Below are positions 56,699-64,000 of a DNA stretch of 64,000 bases, piece by piece; position 1 is the stretch's first letter, and each line of letters begins with the position of its first letter. Where the stretch lies: the NCBI RefSeq assembly GCF_000023785.1, contig NC_012982.1, positions 3,348,001 to 3,412,000 on the forward strand, read 5' to 3'. A model generated the notes under the pieces. The model made no database searches. It was not told the DNA's origin and saw nothing but the letters and a program-made list of their open reading frames with translations. The translations under genes and the position numbers were made by a program. The DNA comes from Hirschia baltica ATCC 49814 (GTDB taxonomy: Bacteria > Pseudomonadota > Alphaproteobacteria > Caulobacterales > Hyphomonadaceae).

Positions 56699-56713
56699 CT
56701 TATGATTGGGTAA

Positions 56714-58087
56714 TCAGGATAAATCCGCTTCACCCTTCGCAGTCTGAGGGCCCATCATTAATATGAAAACAATCAGTGCTGCCGCTGGAATAACGTAGGA
56801 TGCAGACAATAGAAATAACCCTGCATATCCTATAGTTTCGGCTATCACCCCAGAAAAACCCGCTGCAAACTTACAGAAAAATGCATATAGAGAACTCAAA
56901 CAAGCATATTGTGTTGCCGCATTTCTAGGGTCAGTCAGGCTTGAGAGATATGCGATAAATGCTGTCCCTACAAAACCTCCTGCAATATTATCAGCGCCGA
57001 TTGCCGCAAATAACCAGAAATTACTCGGAACTGTAATTCCAACCAATTGCCCATCATTTGCTGCTCGTATCGCATCTGCTTGGTCTGGAATGCCTAAATT
57101 TGCTAACAATGCATAGGCAGCCGTCGTCAAAAACGTTAGCGGAATACCAAATAGAAGCGCTTTTAATACACCTAATCGCGCGACACCAATCGCACCTAGA
57201 AAAGCGCCCGCAATAAGAAACCATGGCCCAAATCCACTTTGAAACCCACCAATAACTGTCTTTGTATAACCAAGGTCTACATAAAGCGGAGCCGCCATAA
57301 CGCCCATCGTGAAATCTGGCAGACGATAAAGCGCGACAACCCCAGCAACGGGCAATATCCATATTCCAAGACGTGAGATCAATTGCTTGAATGGCTCAAC
57401 CAACGCATTTGAAATTGAGATATGAACGGGTTGATTAGCTTTTTCATTTTGTATCCGGACTGCATGCTCAGGCTCTCGCATCAAAAGCACCAATGTGGCC
57501 CCTATGAGCATAATTAAAGCCATAAGCGAAAACGTCACAATCCACGGGAAATAATCAGCCAGAGCCAACCCAACACCGGAAAACATGATTGCAAACCGAT
57601 AGCCCAATTGGTAAATCGCAGCCATTGTTCCCTGATCTACAGTCTCAGCAGATTCAATTCGCCATGCATCAATTGCTATATCCAAAGTCGCACCAGAATA
57701 AGCAAGTATTGCTGCTCCCAATAGCGTCGTCCAAAGTGCATTAACTGGATCAGAACTCGCAATCACAAACAAACCAATTGCTGTGCCTATCATCGCAACA
57801 ATCATCCATGATCGACGTTGGCCTAGCTTATTCGTAAGATAAGGTATTTTTATTCTGTCTACGCCCGGCGACCACAACCATTTCAGCGTATAAGCTATCG
57901 TGATCCAATACATGAAGCCAATCGTTGATTTGTCGATTCCAACGTCACGTAGCCATACCGAAAGTTTTTGGAACACCATCATCAAAGGCAAGCCGGATGC
58001 AAAACCCAAAACTAACATCGACGCAAACTTAGGTTCCTTCAATCTCCCAAGCATATCTATAAATTCGTTGGTTTTAGTTCCCCTCAT
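56714..58087 (-). CDS. AmpG-like muropeptide permease (MFS)
   Basis: Transporter of 457 aa with about 12-14 helices. GFASGLPLMMVFQKLSVWLRDVGIDKSTIGF and YTLKWLWSPGVDRI, ILAYSGATLDIAIDAWRIE are the AmpG signature; AmpG imports anhydro-muropeptides for wall recycling. I begin at ATG 58087: it overlaps the TGA of the hybrid kinase gene (ATGA) and has GGAGGG upstream, so the two are coupled. The longer frame to 58114 lies within the kinase. Substrate is inferred. Confidence 0.83.
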   Translation of the reverse strand: MRGTKTNEFIDMLGRLKEPKFASMLVLGFASGLPLMMVFQKLSVWLRDVGIDKSTIGFMYWITIAYTLKWLWSPGVDRIKIPYLTNKLGQRRSWMIVAMIGTAIGLFVIASSDPVNALWTTLLGAAILAYSGATLDIAIDAWRIESAETVDQGTMAAIYQLGYRFAIMFSGVGLALADYFPWIVTFSLMALIMLIGATLVLLMREPEHAVRIQNEKANQPVHISISNALVEPFKQLISRLGIWILPVAGVVALYRLPDFTMGVMAAPLYVDLGYTKTVIGGFQSGFGPWFLIAGAFLGAIGVARLGVLKALLFGIPLTFLTTAAYALLANLGIPDQADAIRAANDGQLVGITVPSNFWLFAAIGADNIAGGFVGTAFIAYLSSLTDPRNAATQYACLSSLYAFFCKFAAGFSGVIAETIGYAGLFLLSASYVIPAAALIVFILMMGPQTAKGEADLS

Positions 58088-59601
58088 ACCTGCATCCCTC
58101 CTGAGACAGCCCAACTCAATGCCAACTCACGCAGACGTTGAGGGTCTATTGGTTTAGCAGCGATCAAACTAACGCCTGCTTTTTCTGCTTTCGTTTCCAG
58201 CTCAGGATCGACATCCGCCGTCACCGCAATAATTGGCACTTTTCCTGTCACGCCACCTAAAGCACGTATTCGTCGCGTCGCTTCTAAGCCATCCATTACC
58301 GGCATTCGAACATCCATAAAGATGATAGAATACGGCGTATTTTGGACTGCTTCTAACGCTTCAGCACCAGTGCCCGCTGTATCAACAGCAAAACCCGCTG
58401 TCGTTAATGCGCGTTTTGCCAATAAAGAATTTACCGGATTATCATCAGCGATCAAAGCACGAGACCCAGGTAAAGCAGTTTCGATACTTTCTTGGCTCTC
58501 TTTAAATTCCTCACCCCGCGCAGCTATTGCAACGCGTTCAGCGATAGAACTACCCCGCAGCGGCCGGATAAGATAGCCAACACACCCCATTTCACGAAAT
58601 TTAGGAATTTGCGCGCGATCTTCTGGTCTCAGGATAACCAAGGTTGGCGTTTTTTTCGCAGTTTTTTTGATGTCAGCGGGCGAATGAGAACCATCCAAAA
58701 TAGCGACATCGGGCTTTTCTTTGTGCGCAGGCAAGCGACATATCAAATCAGAATCCGCAAGCGCACTCATCACTGCAATTTGAGAGGCACAGCTTGCGCG
58801 CAAATCCACACATAATTGAGTTTTCGAAATAGCCTTTTTTGTACTCTTTTTTGACTCGCTCACCTCAAGCGGCAATGTCAAAAAGAACCCTGCGCCAGAC
58901 CCAAGCTCGCTAGAAATATGCAAACGCCCCTTCATGGCCAATGCAAGTCTTTGCGCGATCGCTAGACCCAATCCGACACCACTATCTTTTCCAGCATCGG
59001 ACGCAGACACCTGCCCATAGGCTGAAAATATTTTTTCTTGGTCTTTTTTGGGAATTCCTGCACCAGTATCGCGAACAGCAAAAACTAATTCACCTGATGT
59101 CGCCAAACGTGCCGTAACCAGTATTCCACCTGCTTGTGTGAATTTAATTGCATTACCCGCAAGATTGAAGAGTATCTGCCTAATGCGCCCTGCATCTCCC
59201 AAAAAGCTTGCTGGCATTCCAGGTGAAGGCGCTGCTGCAATATCAAGATTTGCCGCATGGGCTCTTGGTGCAAGCAATTCAACGACATCCTGAATAAGCT
59301 CAGAAGGATCAAATGCTGCAATATCTAGCGGAATATCTCCAGCTTCAAGGCGTGAATAATCCAAAACATTATTAAGCAAGTCCAGAAGACGAGACCCGCT
59401 TTTTCCAATCGCTTCAACATATTCTTTTTGAACCAAAGAAAGCTCAGTTTCTTTAAGCAAAGAAACCATTCCCAGAATACCGTTCAAAGGCGTACGAATT
59501 TCGTGCGAAACAGATGCCGTAAAGCGCTGCGACGTATCAGGCTCTAATGTCTGCTCAGTGGCAATTAATTCTGGTTTATCAGATGCACTCTGTGATGACA
59601 T
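58084..59601 (-). CDS. soluble hybrid histidine kinase/response regulator
   Basis: Protein of 505 aa without membrane helix. HisKA motif with His33 (SVSHEIRTPLNGIL), HATPase_c domain (NAIKFTQAGGILV, DTGAGIPKKDQEKIF, GVGLGLAIAQRL), a middle receiver-like segment without a clear phospho-Asp (PDVAILDGSHSPADIKK, residue ILDGS may be vestigial) and a full C-terminal receiver with IIFMDVRMPVMDGLEA. There is no sensor domain before the kinase, so it probably takes signals from a partner. The gene end is coupled to an AmpG-like permease. Confidence 0.88.
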   Translation of the reverse strand: MSSQSASDKPELIATEQTLEPDTSQRFTASVSHEIRTPLNGILGMVSLLKETELSLVQKEYVEAIGKSGSRLLDLLNNVLDYSRLEAGDIPLDIAAFDPSELIQDVVELLAPRAHAANLDIAAAPSPGMPASFLGDAGRIRQILFNLAGNAIKFTQAGGILVTARLATSGELVFAVRDTGAGIPKKDQEKIFSAYGQVSASDAGKDSGVGLGLAIAQRLALAMKGRLHISSELGSGAGFFLTLPLEVSESKKSTKKAISKTQLCVDLRASCASQIAVMSALADSDLICRLPAHKEKPDVAILDGSHSPADIKKTAKKTPTLVILRPEDRAQIPKFREMGCVGYLIRPLRGSSIAERVAIAARGEEFKESQESIETALPGSRALIADDNPVNSLLAKRALTTAGFAVDTAGTGAEALEAVQNTPYSIIFMDVRMPVMDGLEATRRIRALGGVTGKVPIIAVTADVDPELETKAEKAGVSLIAAKPIDPQRLRELALSWAVSGGMQV

Positions 59602-59698
59602 GAATACGGCTCGCTTATGGTTTGTTAGACTGACATAGCAATTGCCTTGGTTAACAAAACCTTACATTCATAAATTCCAGACGGCTATGTCTTGAAAA

Positions 59699-61237
59699 TC
59701 AAACCTTTAAGATATCATGTGAGACCTTTGGCAAGCCTATTGGGCGATATCTATAATTTAGCGCTTCTGCGACATGAATCCGCCTGACCAATTGTGATCC
59801 ATCTAAATCAGCTATAGTTCGCGAAACCTTCAACACTCGATGATAGCCACGGGCTGATAAATTTAGTTTTTGCGCCGCCTGCATCAACAAATCCAAACCG
59901 GACTGCTCGGGTGTACAAAATGCATCAATAGCCTGCGTATCAGCATCTACATTTAAACGCCGCGCTCCTGATACTTCACGATATCTTTCTTCCTGCAATA
60001 ATCTTGCTTTAGATACTCGTTCAGCAACTTCCGCACTCCCCTCAGTAGGCGGAGGTAAGGTCAAATCCATCGCCGTCACTGCAGGGACATCAATGAATAG
60101 ATCTATTCTATCGAGAAATGGGCCCGACACGCGCCCCATATAATCGGCTTTACAAGCAGGTTTACGTCGACACAAACTTTCCGATGGGCCACCTCCACAT
60201 TTACACGGATTAGCCGCAGCAATAAGCTGGAAACGACTAGGATAACGCACATGCCTATTCGCCCGTGAAATGACAGCTTCACCATTTTCTAGGGGTTGAC
60301 GGAGGCTATCCAAAACCTGCCCAGAGAATTCTGGAATTTCGTCTAAAAACAAAACGCCATGGTGGGCTAAAGACACCTCACCAGGTCTTGCTTTGATACC
60401 TCCCCCCACTAACGCCGCCATACTGGCCGAATGATGCGGAGATCGAAATGGCCGCACGCGGGAGAGTTTGCCTTTTTCCAGAACGCCCGCAATAGATTGT
60501 ATTTGACTAACTTCCAGCAATTCATGCGCACTTAAAGGCGGTAAAATACCCGCAAGCCGCTGGGCAAGCATGGACTTTCCCGATCCTGGAGGACCAATCA
60601 TCAAGAGGTTATGCCCGCCAGCCGCTGCAATTTCCAAGGCACGCTTAGCGCCCTCTTGTCCTTTGACATCCTTCAAGTCAGGTATTGCAATATTATCCGT
60701 AAGTTCACCTGCTTTCGCTGCAGGGATTTGCTGATTCCCTTTAAAATGAGAAATCAACGCCATCAGGCTTTTTGCTGCTAAGACATGACCACCGGACCAA
60801 GCAGCCTCTGGGCCACAGGCTTCAGGACAAATAAGAGTTTTGTCCATTGCTTCCGCCGCCATCGCCGCAGGTAGCGCACCAGGTATGATGGCGATATGGC
60901 CATCCAAAGACAACTCACCAATCGCCGCCAAATCATCCAGTGCACCTGTAGGAATAACATCTATCGCCTGCAAAAGCGCGAGCGCAATCGCCAAATCATA
61001 ATGGCTCCCCTCTTTGGGAAGGTCAGCAGGCGCAAGATTTACGACGATACGTTTGGGAGGAAAAGATAAACCAAGCGCAGCAAAAGCTGCCCGAACCCGC
61101 TCTTTACTTTCCGCCACGGCTTTATCAGCCAATCCAACTATTGCAAAATGTGGTTGCCCGTTAAAAAGTTGAACCTGAACATCGACGGGATTGGCAGTAA
61201 CCCCTTCAAATGCAAATGTTGTTGTGCGGCTAACCAT
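59699..61237 (-). CDS. comM: YifB/ComM family Mg-chelatase-like AAA ATPase
   Basis: AAA ATPase of 512 aa. A N-terminal Lon-protease-like segment (VSRTTTFAFEGVTANPVDVQVQLFNG) is followed by the Walker A motif GPPGSGKSMLAQRL near 215, and FLDEIPEFSGQVLDSLRQPLE as Walker B. ComM is a branch-migration helicase in natural transformation of Vibrio; relatives are widespread. The zinc-like cluster CKCGGGPSESLCRR is also normal. GGGGGA lies 5 nt before ATG 61237. Confidence 0.9.
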   Translation of the reverse strand: MVSRTTTFAFEGVTANPVDVQVQLFNGQPHFAIVGLADKAVAESKERVRAAFAALGLSFPPKRIVVNLAPADLPKEGSHYDLAIALALLQAIDVIPTGALDDLAAIGELSLDGHIAIIPGALPAAMAAEAMDKTLICPEACGPEAAWSGGHVLAAKSLMALISHFKGNQQIPAAKAGELTDNIAIPDLKDVKGQEGAKRALEIAAAGGHNLLMIGPPGSGKSMLAQRLAGILPPLSAHELLEVSQIQSIAGVLEKGKLSRVRPFRSPHHSASMAALVGGGIKARPGEVSLAHHGVLFLDEIPEFSGQVLDSLRQPLENGEAVISRANRHVRYPSRFQLIAAANPCKCGGGPSESLCRRKPACKADYMGRVSGPFLDRIDLFIDVPAVTAMDLTLPPPTEGSAEVAERVSKARLLQEERYREVSGARRLNVDADTQAIDAFCTPEQSGLDLLMQAAQKLNLSARGYHRVLKVSRTIADLDGSQLVRRIHVAEALNYRYRPIGLPKVSHDILKV

Positions 61238-61310
61238 ATCATCCCCCATATGCTCCAATGTGGTTTAACACAAAAATTAGAACATATGAAGAACAAAAAT
61301 GAACTAATGT

Positions 61311-61631
61311 CTATTCGGCGTCTGTAACATCTGCTTTGGGAATAATAATTTCCGTATCAAAGCTTTCTATTTTCACTGCATCATCCACTGGCAATTCAAC
61401 TTTTCCCAATGCCGTTTGGCCTTCAGTCGCTTCATCAGCGTCCTTGAAATTAAACCCACCTGCTGGCGGGGCTGACGCGTCTCCCGGAATAGAAAAATTG
61501 AAGCTTGAACTCGAACTTGCCGGCGCGCTTGTTGGTTCGCCAGGTGGATTTGCATCATTTTCAGCCGCACAAGCTGACGGAATAAATGCAATCATTGCAC
61601 ACGTAAAAATACCTATAGACAATTGTTTCAT
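61311..61631 (-). CDS. small exported low-complexity protein
   Basis: Protein of 106 aa with a signal peptide (MKQLSIGIFTCAMIAFIPSACAAE); Cys21 makes a lipoprotein possible. The mature part is rich in Ala, Ser, Pro and acidic residues, with two similar NFNFSIPG and FNFKDADE segments. I recognise no domain. It lies upstream of comM on the same strand. Confidence 0.55.
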   Translation of the reverse strand: MKQLSIGIFTCAMIAFIPSACAAENDANPPGEPTSAPASSSSSFNFSIPGDASAPPAGGFNFKDADEATEGQTALGKVELPVDDAVKIESFDTEIIIPKADVTDAE

Positions 61632-61757
61632 AACGAAGATATTCCTTCAAATTCTACTTTAGCCTGTCAAGAAAATGGTCAAAGCCAATCTAAAACACAG
61701 CTTATACCCTATTCGACCCGCCAGCGTTAACTATGTCAACTTTTAGCTTCTATTATA

Positions 61758-62702
61758 TTAGCTCTTTTTGAACTTAGCCTGAATGACATCCCACATTTTA
61801 GCGACTGGATCTATTCCTGTCATTTTCTTAATCGCCTGCGCACCTGTTGGGGAAGTTACATTCACCTCTGTCATATAATTGCCGATCACATCTATACCGA
61901 CAAATATCAGACCACGTCTTTTTAGTTCTGGTCCAATCTTCGCACAAATTTCCAGCTCTCTTTCTGTCAGTTCTGATCCCTGCGCCGTACCACCAACAAC
62001 AAGATTAGAGCGAATTGCTCCTTCTGGCGGCATACGATTAATTGCGCCGCATGGTTCACCGTCAACAAGAATAATTCGCTTATCACCTGCTGTTACATCA
62101 GGTAAAAAAGCTTGTGCGATAAATGGCTCTGGTGCTTTTTCCTGAAACATTTCAACCAATGCTTCAAAATTCCCATCATCCGGCTTGACCCGCACAACTG
62201 AAGCACCGCCATGTCCATAAAGCGGCTTGAGTACGATATCTTTGTGTTTTTTGCGAAAGGCCTGAATCGCCTCAAGCGACCGGCTTATCAAAGTGGGTGG
62301 CTGAAGTTCAGGATAGATAAGCGGAAACACTTTTTCAGGACTTGAAGCAACCCACGCTGGATCATTAACGACAAGCGTGTCTTCTTTGACGAGTTCCAGC
62401 AAATGAGCAGCCGTTAGATAACCCATGTGAAATGGTGGATCCTGACGCATCAAAATGACATCGACATCTACTCGTAAATCGAGCAATACGCGTTCGCCTA
62501 TTTCACAATGACCATCATCTCGACGAAAAACCTTTGCAGGTCTCGCCCATGCCTTCACATCACCCGCATCATAAAAGAGGTCATCAACACCATAAACCCA
62601 TGTCGAAAAGCCACGCGACTGCGCCTCTTCAATCATTGCAAACGTTGTGTCCCCTGCCGGATTCACATTTTCAAGCGGGTCCATTTGAACGGCAATTTTC
62701 AT
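61758..62702 (-). CDS. gshB: glutathione synthetase GshB
   Basis: ATP-grasp ligase of 314 aa joining gamma-glutamylcysteine and glycine. KIAVQMDPLENVNPAGDTTFAM at the start, LMRQDPPFHMGYLTAAHLLE in the middle, and VLKPLYGHGGASVVR as ATP-grasp loop are diagnostic. GGAGG is 12 nt before ATG 62702 and 3 nt before an ATG at 62711, so either start is possible. The BON gene and yraN lie upstream, a known alphaproteobacterial order. Confidence 0.94.
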   Translation of the reverse strand: MKIAVQMDPLENVNPAGDTTFAMIEEAQSRGFSTWVYGVDDLFYDAGDVKAWARPAKVFRRDDGHCEIGERVLLDLRVDVDVILMRQDPPFHMGYLTAAHLLELVKEDTLVVNDPAWVASSPEKVFPLIYPELQPPTLISRSLEAIQAFRKKHKDIVLKPLYGHGGASVVRVKPDDGNFEALVEMFQEKAPEPFIAQAFLPDVTAGDKRIILVDGEPCGAINRMPPEGAIRSNLVVGGTAQGSELTERELEICAKIGPELKRRGLIFVGIDVIGNYMTEVNVTSPTGAQAIKKMTGIDPVAKMWDVIQAKFKKS

Positions 62703-62736
62703 AGCGGGCATTAGCCTCCAGCAAGCATAGAAATAT

Positions 62737-62755
62737 CCTCGGCAATTTGCCGAAG
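62737..62755 (-). terminator. weak hairpin between the BON gene and gshB
   Basis: TCGGCAA and TTGCCGA form a 7-bp palindrome, followed on the minus strand by GGATATTT. The T-rich tail is poor, so read-through into gshB is likely. Confidence 0.3.
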
Positions 62756-62791
62756 AAAATGGTCATTTCCTAAAAGATAGGGTGTTACAAA

Positions 62792-63691
62792 CTATTTGGA
62801 AGAGCCGTTGTCGCCAAATGGGTCTCCATATGGATCTGCATATCCTGAAGACGCATCATTTGGGCTCTCTGGAACAATCAAATATCCATCTGCATCATAC
62901 TGAGCAGCTGGTTGCGCAGGATCATAATAAGGTTGCTGTGTTGGCACAGACTGGTTGGCACCGCCATAAAGTCCTGAATCATCAACCCCATAAGCAGATT
63001 GTGGAGGATTAGGGTCTATATATCCAACTTGACCATCATTTGAATATTGCGGTTGTTGCGTTGGATATTGCGACACTGATGGTGCCGTTTGAATAGGTGC
63101 TGGCTGATTACCATACCCCGCTGGTGGACCCGATTGAGCTGTATATCCAGGCGGTAGTGAGCGATCACGCATTTTCACATATGACACGACACGATCAACG
63201 CCTTTTATTAGGCTAGCATGTTCAGCAGCACGTTTTAATTCAGTTTGATTGCGTGCAAAGCCTAGCAAATAAACAACGCCATTAAATGTCTCAATGTTGT
63301 AATTCACACTTTTAATCTCAGCGTCTCCCACCAAGCGAGAGCGAAGTTTTGTTGTGATCCACTCATCATTGAGATTTTCAAGAATTTTCGTCTTGGGCAT
63401 CACCTCAATTTCATTCGCAACCTCATCAATTGTGCGAACACTCCAAGCGATCTGATCGGCAGTCACTTTGTCTTCTTCTGTTTCAACACGGCCTGTTAGC
63501 AAAACAAGTCTAGACGTGACTTCAACGTCGACTTGTCCAAATCGGCCAGCTGACTCCTTCAGCAGCAGCGCTTTTATTTGGCTCGATGCAGAAGCTTCAT
63601 CAAGACTTTCACCAAAAGTCTTTTCTTGTACAACCGCACAACCGCCTAAACCGATAGAAAGAAGTACGAGGGCAGCGACGCGGGATTTCAT
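62792..63691 (-). CDS. BON-domain outer-membrane-type lipoprotein with Pro/Gln/Tyr-rich tail
   Basis: Lipoprotein of 299 aa, lipobox LGGC (Cys18). Two BON domains follow: residues 30-105 (IKALLLKESAGRFGQVDVEVTSRLVLLTGRVETEEDK) and 110-175 (WITTKLRSRLVGDAEIKSVNYNIETFNGVVYLLG), as in OsmY/DolP-type phospholipid-binding proteins. After residue 180 there is a 120-residue Pro/Gln/Tyr/Gly tail with PQYSND, QQPYYDPAQP and similar runs, likely disordered. GGAG lies 8 nt before the ATG. DolP helps outer-membrane integrity; the tail is extra. Confidence 0.88.
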   Translation of the reverse strand: MKSRVAALVLLSIGLGGCAVVQEKTFGESLDEASASSQIKALLLKESAGRFGQVDVEVTSRLVLLTGRVETEEDKVTADQIAWSVRTIDEVANEIEVMPKTKILENLNDEWITTKLRSRLVGDAEIKSVNYNIETFNGVVYLLGFARNQTELKRAAEHASLIKGVDRVVSYVKMRDRSLPPGYTAQSGPPAGYGNQPAPIQTAPSVSQYPTQQPQYSNDGQVGYIDPNPPQSAYGVDDSGLYGGANQSVPTQQPYYDPAQPAAQYDADGYLIVPESPNDASSGYADPYGDPFGDNGSSK

Positions 63692-63809
63692 GGGTCAAGC
63701 TCCGAGTGAAATGTGAATTGGGCAAAGTTTAGAGCGCTAAGGTTAATGAAGACATATGGCAATAAATTGGCATAAAATTTCTTCTTCATTCCTACTAGCT
63801 TAATTGTAA

Positions 63810-64000
63810 TTAAGGACGCCAAAACGCCTTTAAATGTGACGGGATTTTCCACGGACAAACGACAACCAAATCATAGCGCCAATCATGACTTTTAAATTTC
63901 GTCTTTTTCGCCATCCATATTTCTGCAGTTTTAGAAATACGTCTCCATGACGTTTCAGGTACTGATTGAAGCCCAATATTAATTGTCTTGCGAGCTTTAA
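63810..64000 (-). CDS. YraN-like (UPF0102) protein, C-terminal part, cut by the window edge
   Basis: The last 62 codons of a gene run off the right edge. The readable protein end includes RRISKTAEIWMAKKTKF, then HDWRYDLVVVCPWKIP and HLKAFWRP. It fits the end of YraN/UPF0102 nuclease-like proteins (a helix, then an R-x-D strand and a final helix with F/W). The neighbouring gshB and BON genes agree with that, since rsmI-yraN-gshB is a usual order. Domain start is outside the window. Confidence 0.7.
   Translation of the reverse strand, partial: KARKTINIGLQSVPETSWRRISKTAEIWMAKKTKFKSHDWRYDLVVVCPWKIPSHLKAFWRP

Overview
The window looks like core chromosome of an alphaproteobacterium of moderate GC content. 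The evidence is gene order: mutS-glnD-murJ-trpS, Nfu/tsaB/rimI/fur/miaB/phoH/ybeY/corC/lnt/xre and metK-trmB-rimP-nusA-ylxR-infB-rbfA-truB-rpsO-pnp are runs familiar from Alphaproteobacteria. The rather AT-rich base composition and the gene content would fit a marine Hyphomonadaceae/Maricaulales-type organism (Hirschia-like); the genus is an inference only. No phage, plasmid, insertion sequence with transposase, or CRISPR array was seen.

Layout. 0-5.8 kb: Pif1/RecD-type helicase, MoeB/ThiF-type E1 enzyme, alpha/beta hydrolase, lipoprotein, 2-hydroxyacid dehydrogenase, secreted SH3 protein. 5.9-9.8 kb: fabA-fabB, then metK-trmB with a palindromic operator candidate in front of metK. 9.8-21.6 kb: a pseudo-receiver protein, then the transcription/translation operon rimP to pnp, with a promoter plus terminator (attenuator-like) in front of rimP and a hairpin between rpsO and pnp. 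21.6-24 kb: a small accessory stretch of palindromic repeats, a duplicated terminator cassette, two unknown genes, a GIY-YIG protein and a VOC protein. 24-27 kb: a uridine kinase-like gene facing a minus-strand operon fabI - NDM-like class B1 metallo-beta-lactamase - CatB/Vat-type acetyltransferase. 27.4-34.9 kb: a sugar locus (GntP permease, GH3 beta-glucosidase, SMP-30 lactonase, GPH transporter, LacI repressor) with two matching palindromic operators. 35 kb: tRNA-Arg(CCG). 35.2-54.2 kb: a long minus-strand run from mutS to an XRE regulator. 54.3-64 kb: maeB, AmpG-like permease overlapping a hybrid histidine kinase, comM, gshB, a BON lipoprotein and the cut-off end of a yraN-like gene.

How the parts work together. 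FabA/FabB/FabI serve fatty-acid synthesis; MetK makes S-adenosylmethionine used by TrmB and MiaB; RimP, NusA, IF2, RbfA, TruB, S15, PNPase and YbeY form ribosome maturation and RNA metabolism. The LacI locus appears to be one regulon for extracytoplasmic beta-glucoside cleavage, lactone hydrolysis and uptake of sugar and sugar acid. The most unusual items are the fabI-coupled resistance-type genes, the LacI operator pair, the metK palindrome, the rimP attenuator and the repeat-associated duplication downstream of pnp. Several genes use TTG or GTG starts backed by good ribosome binding sites.
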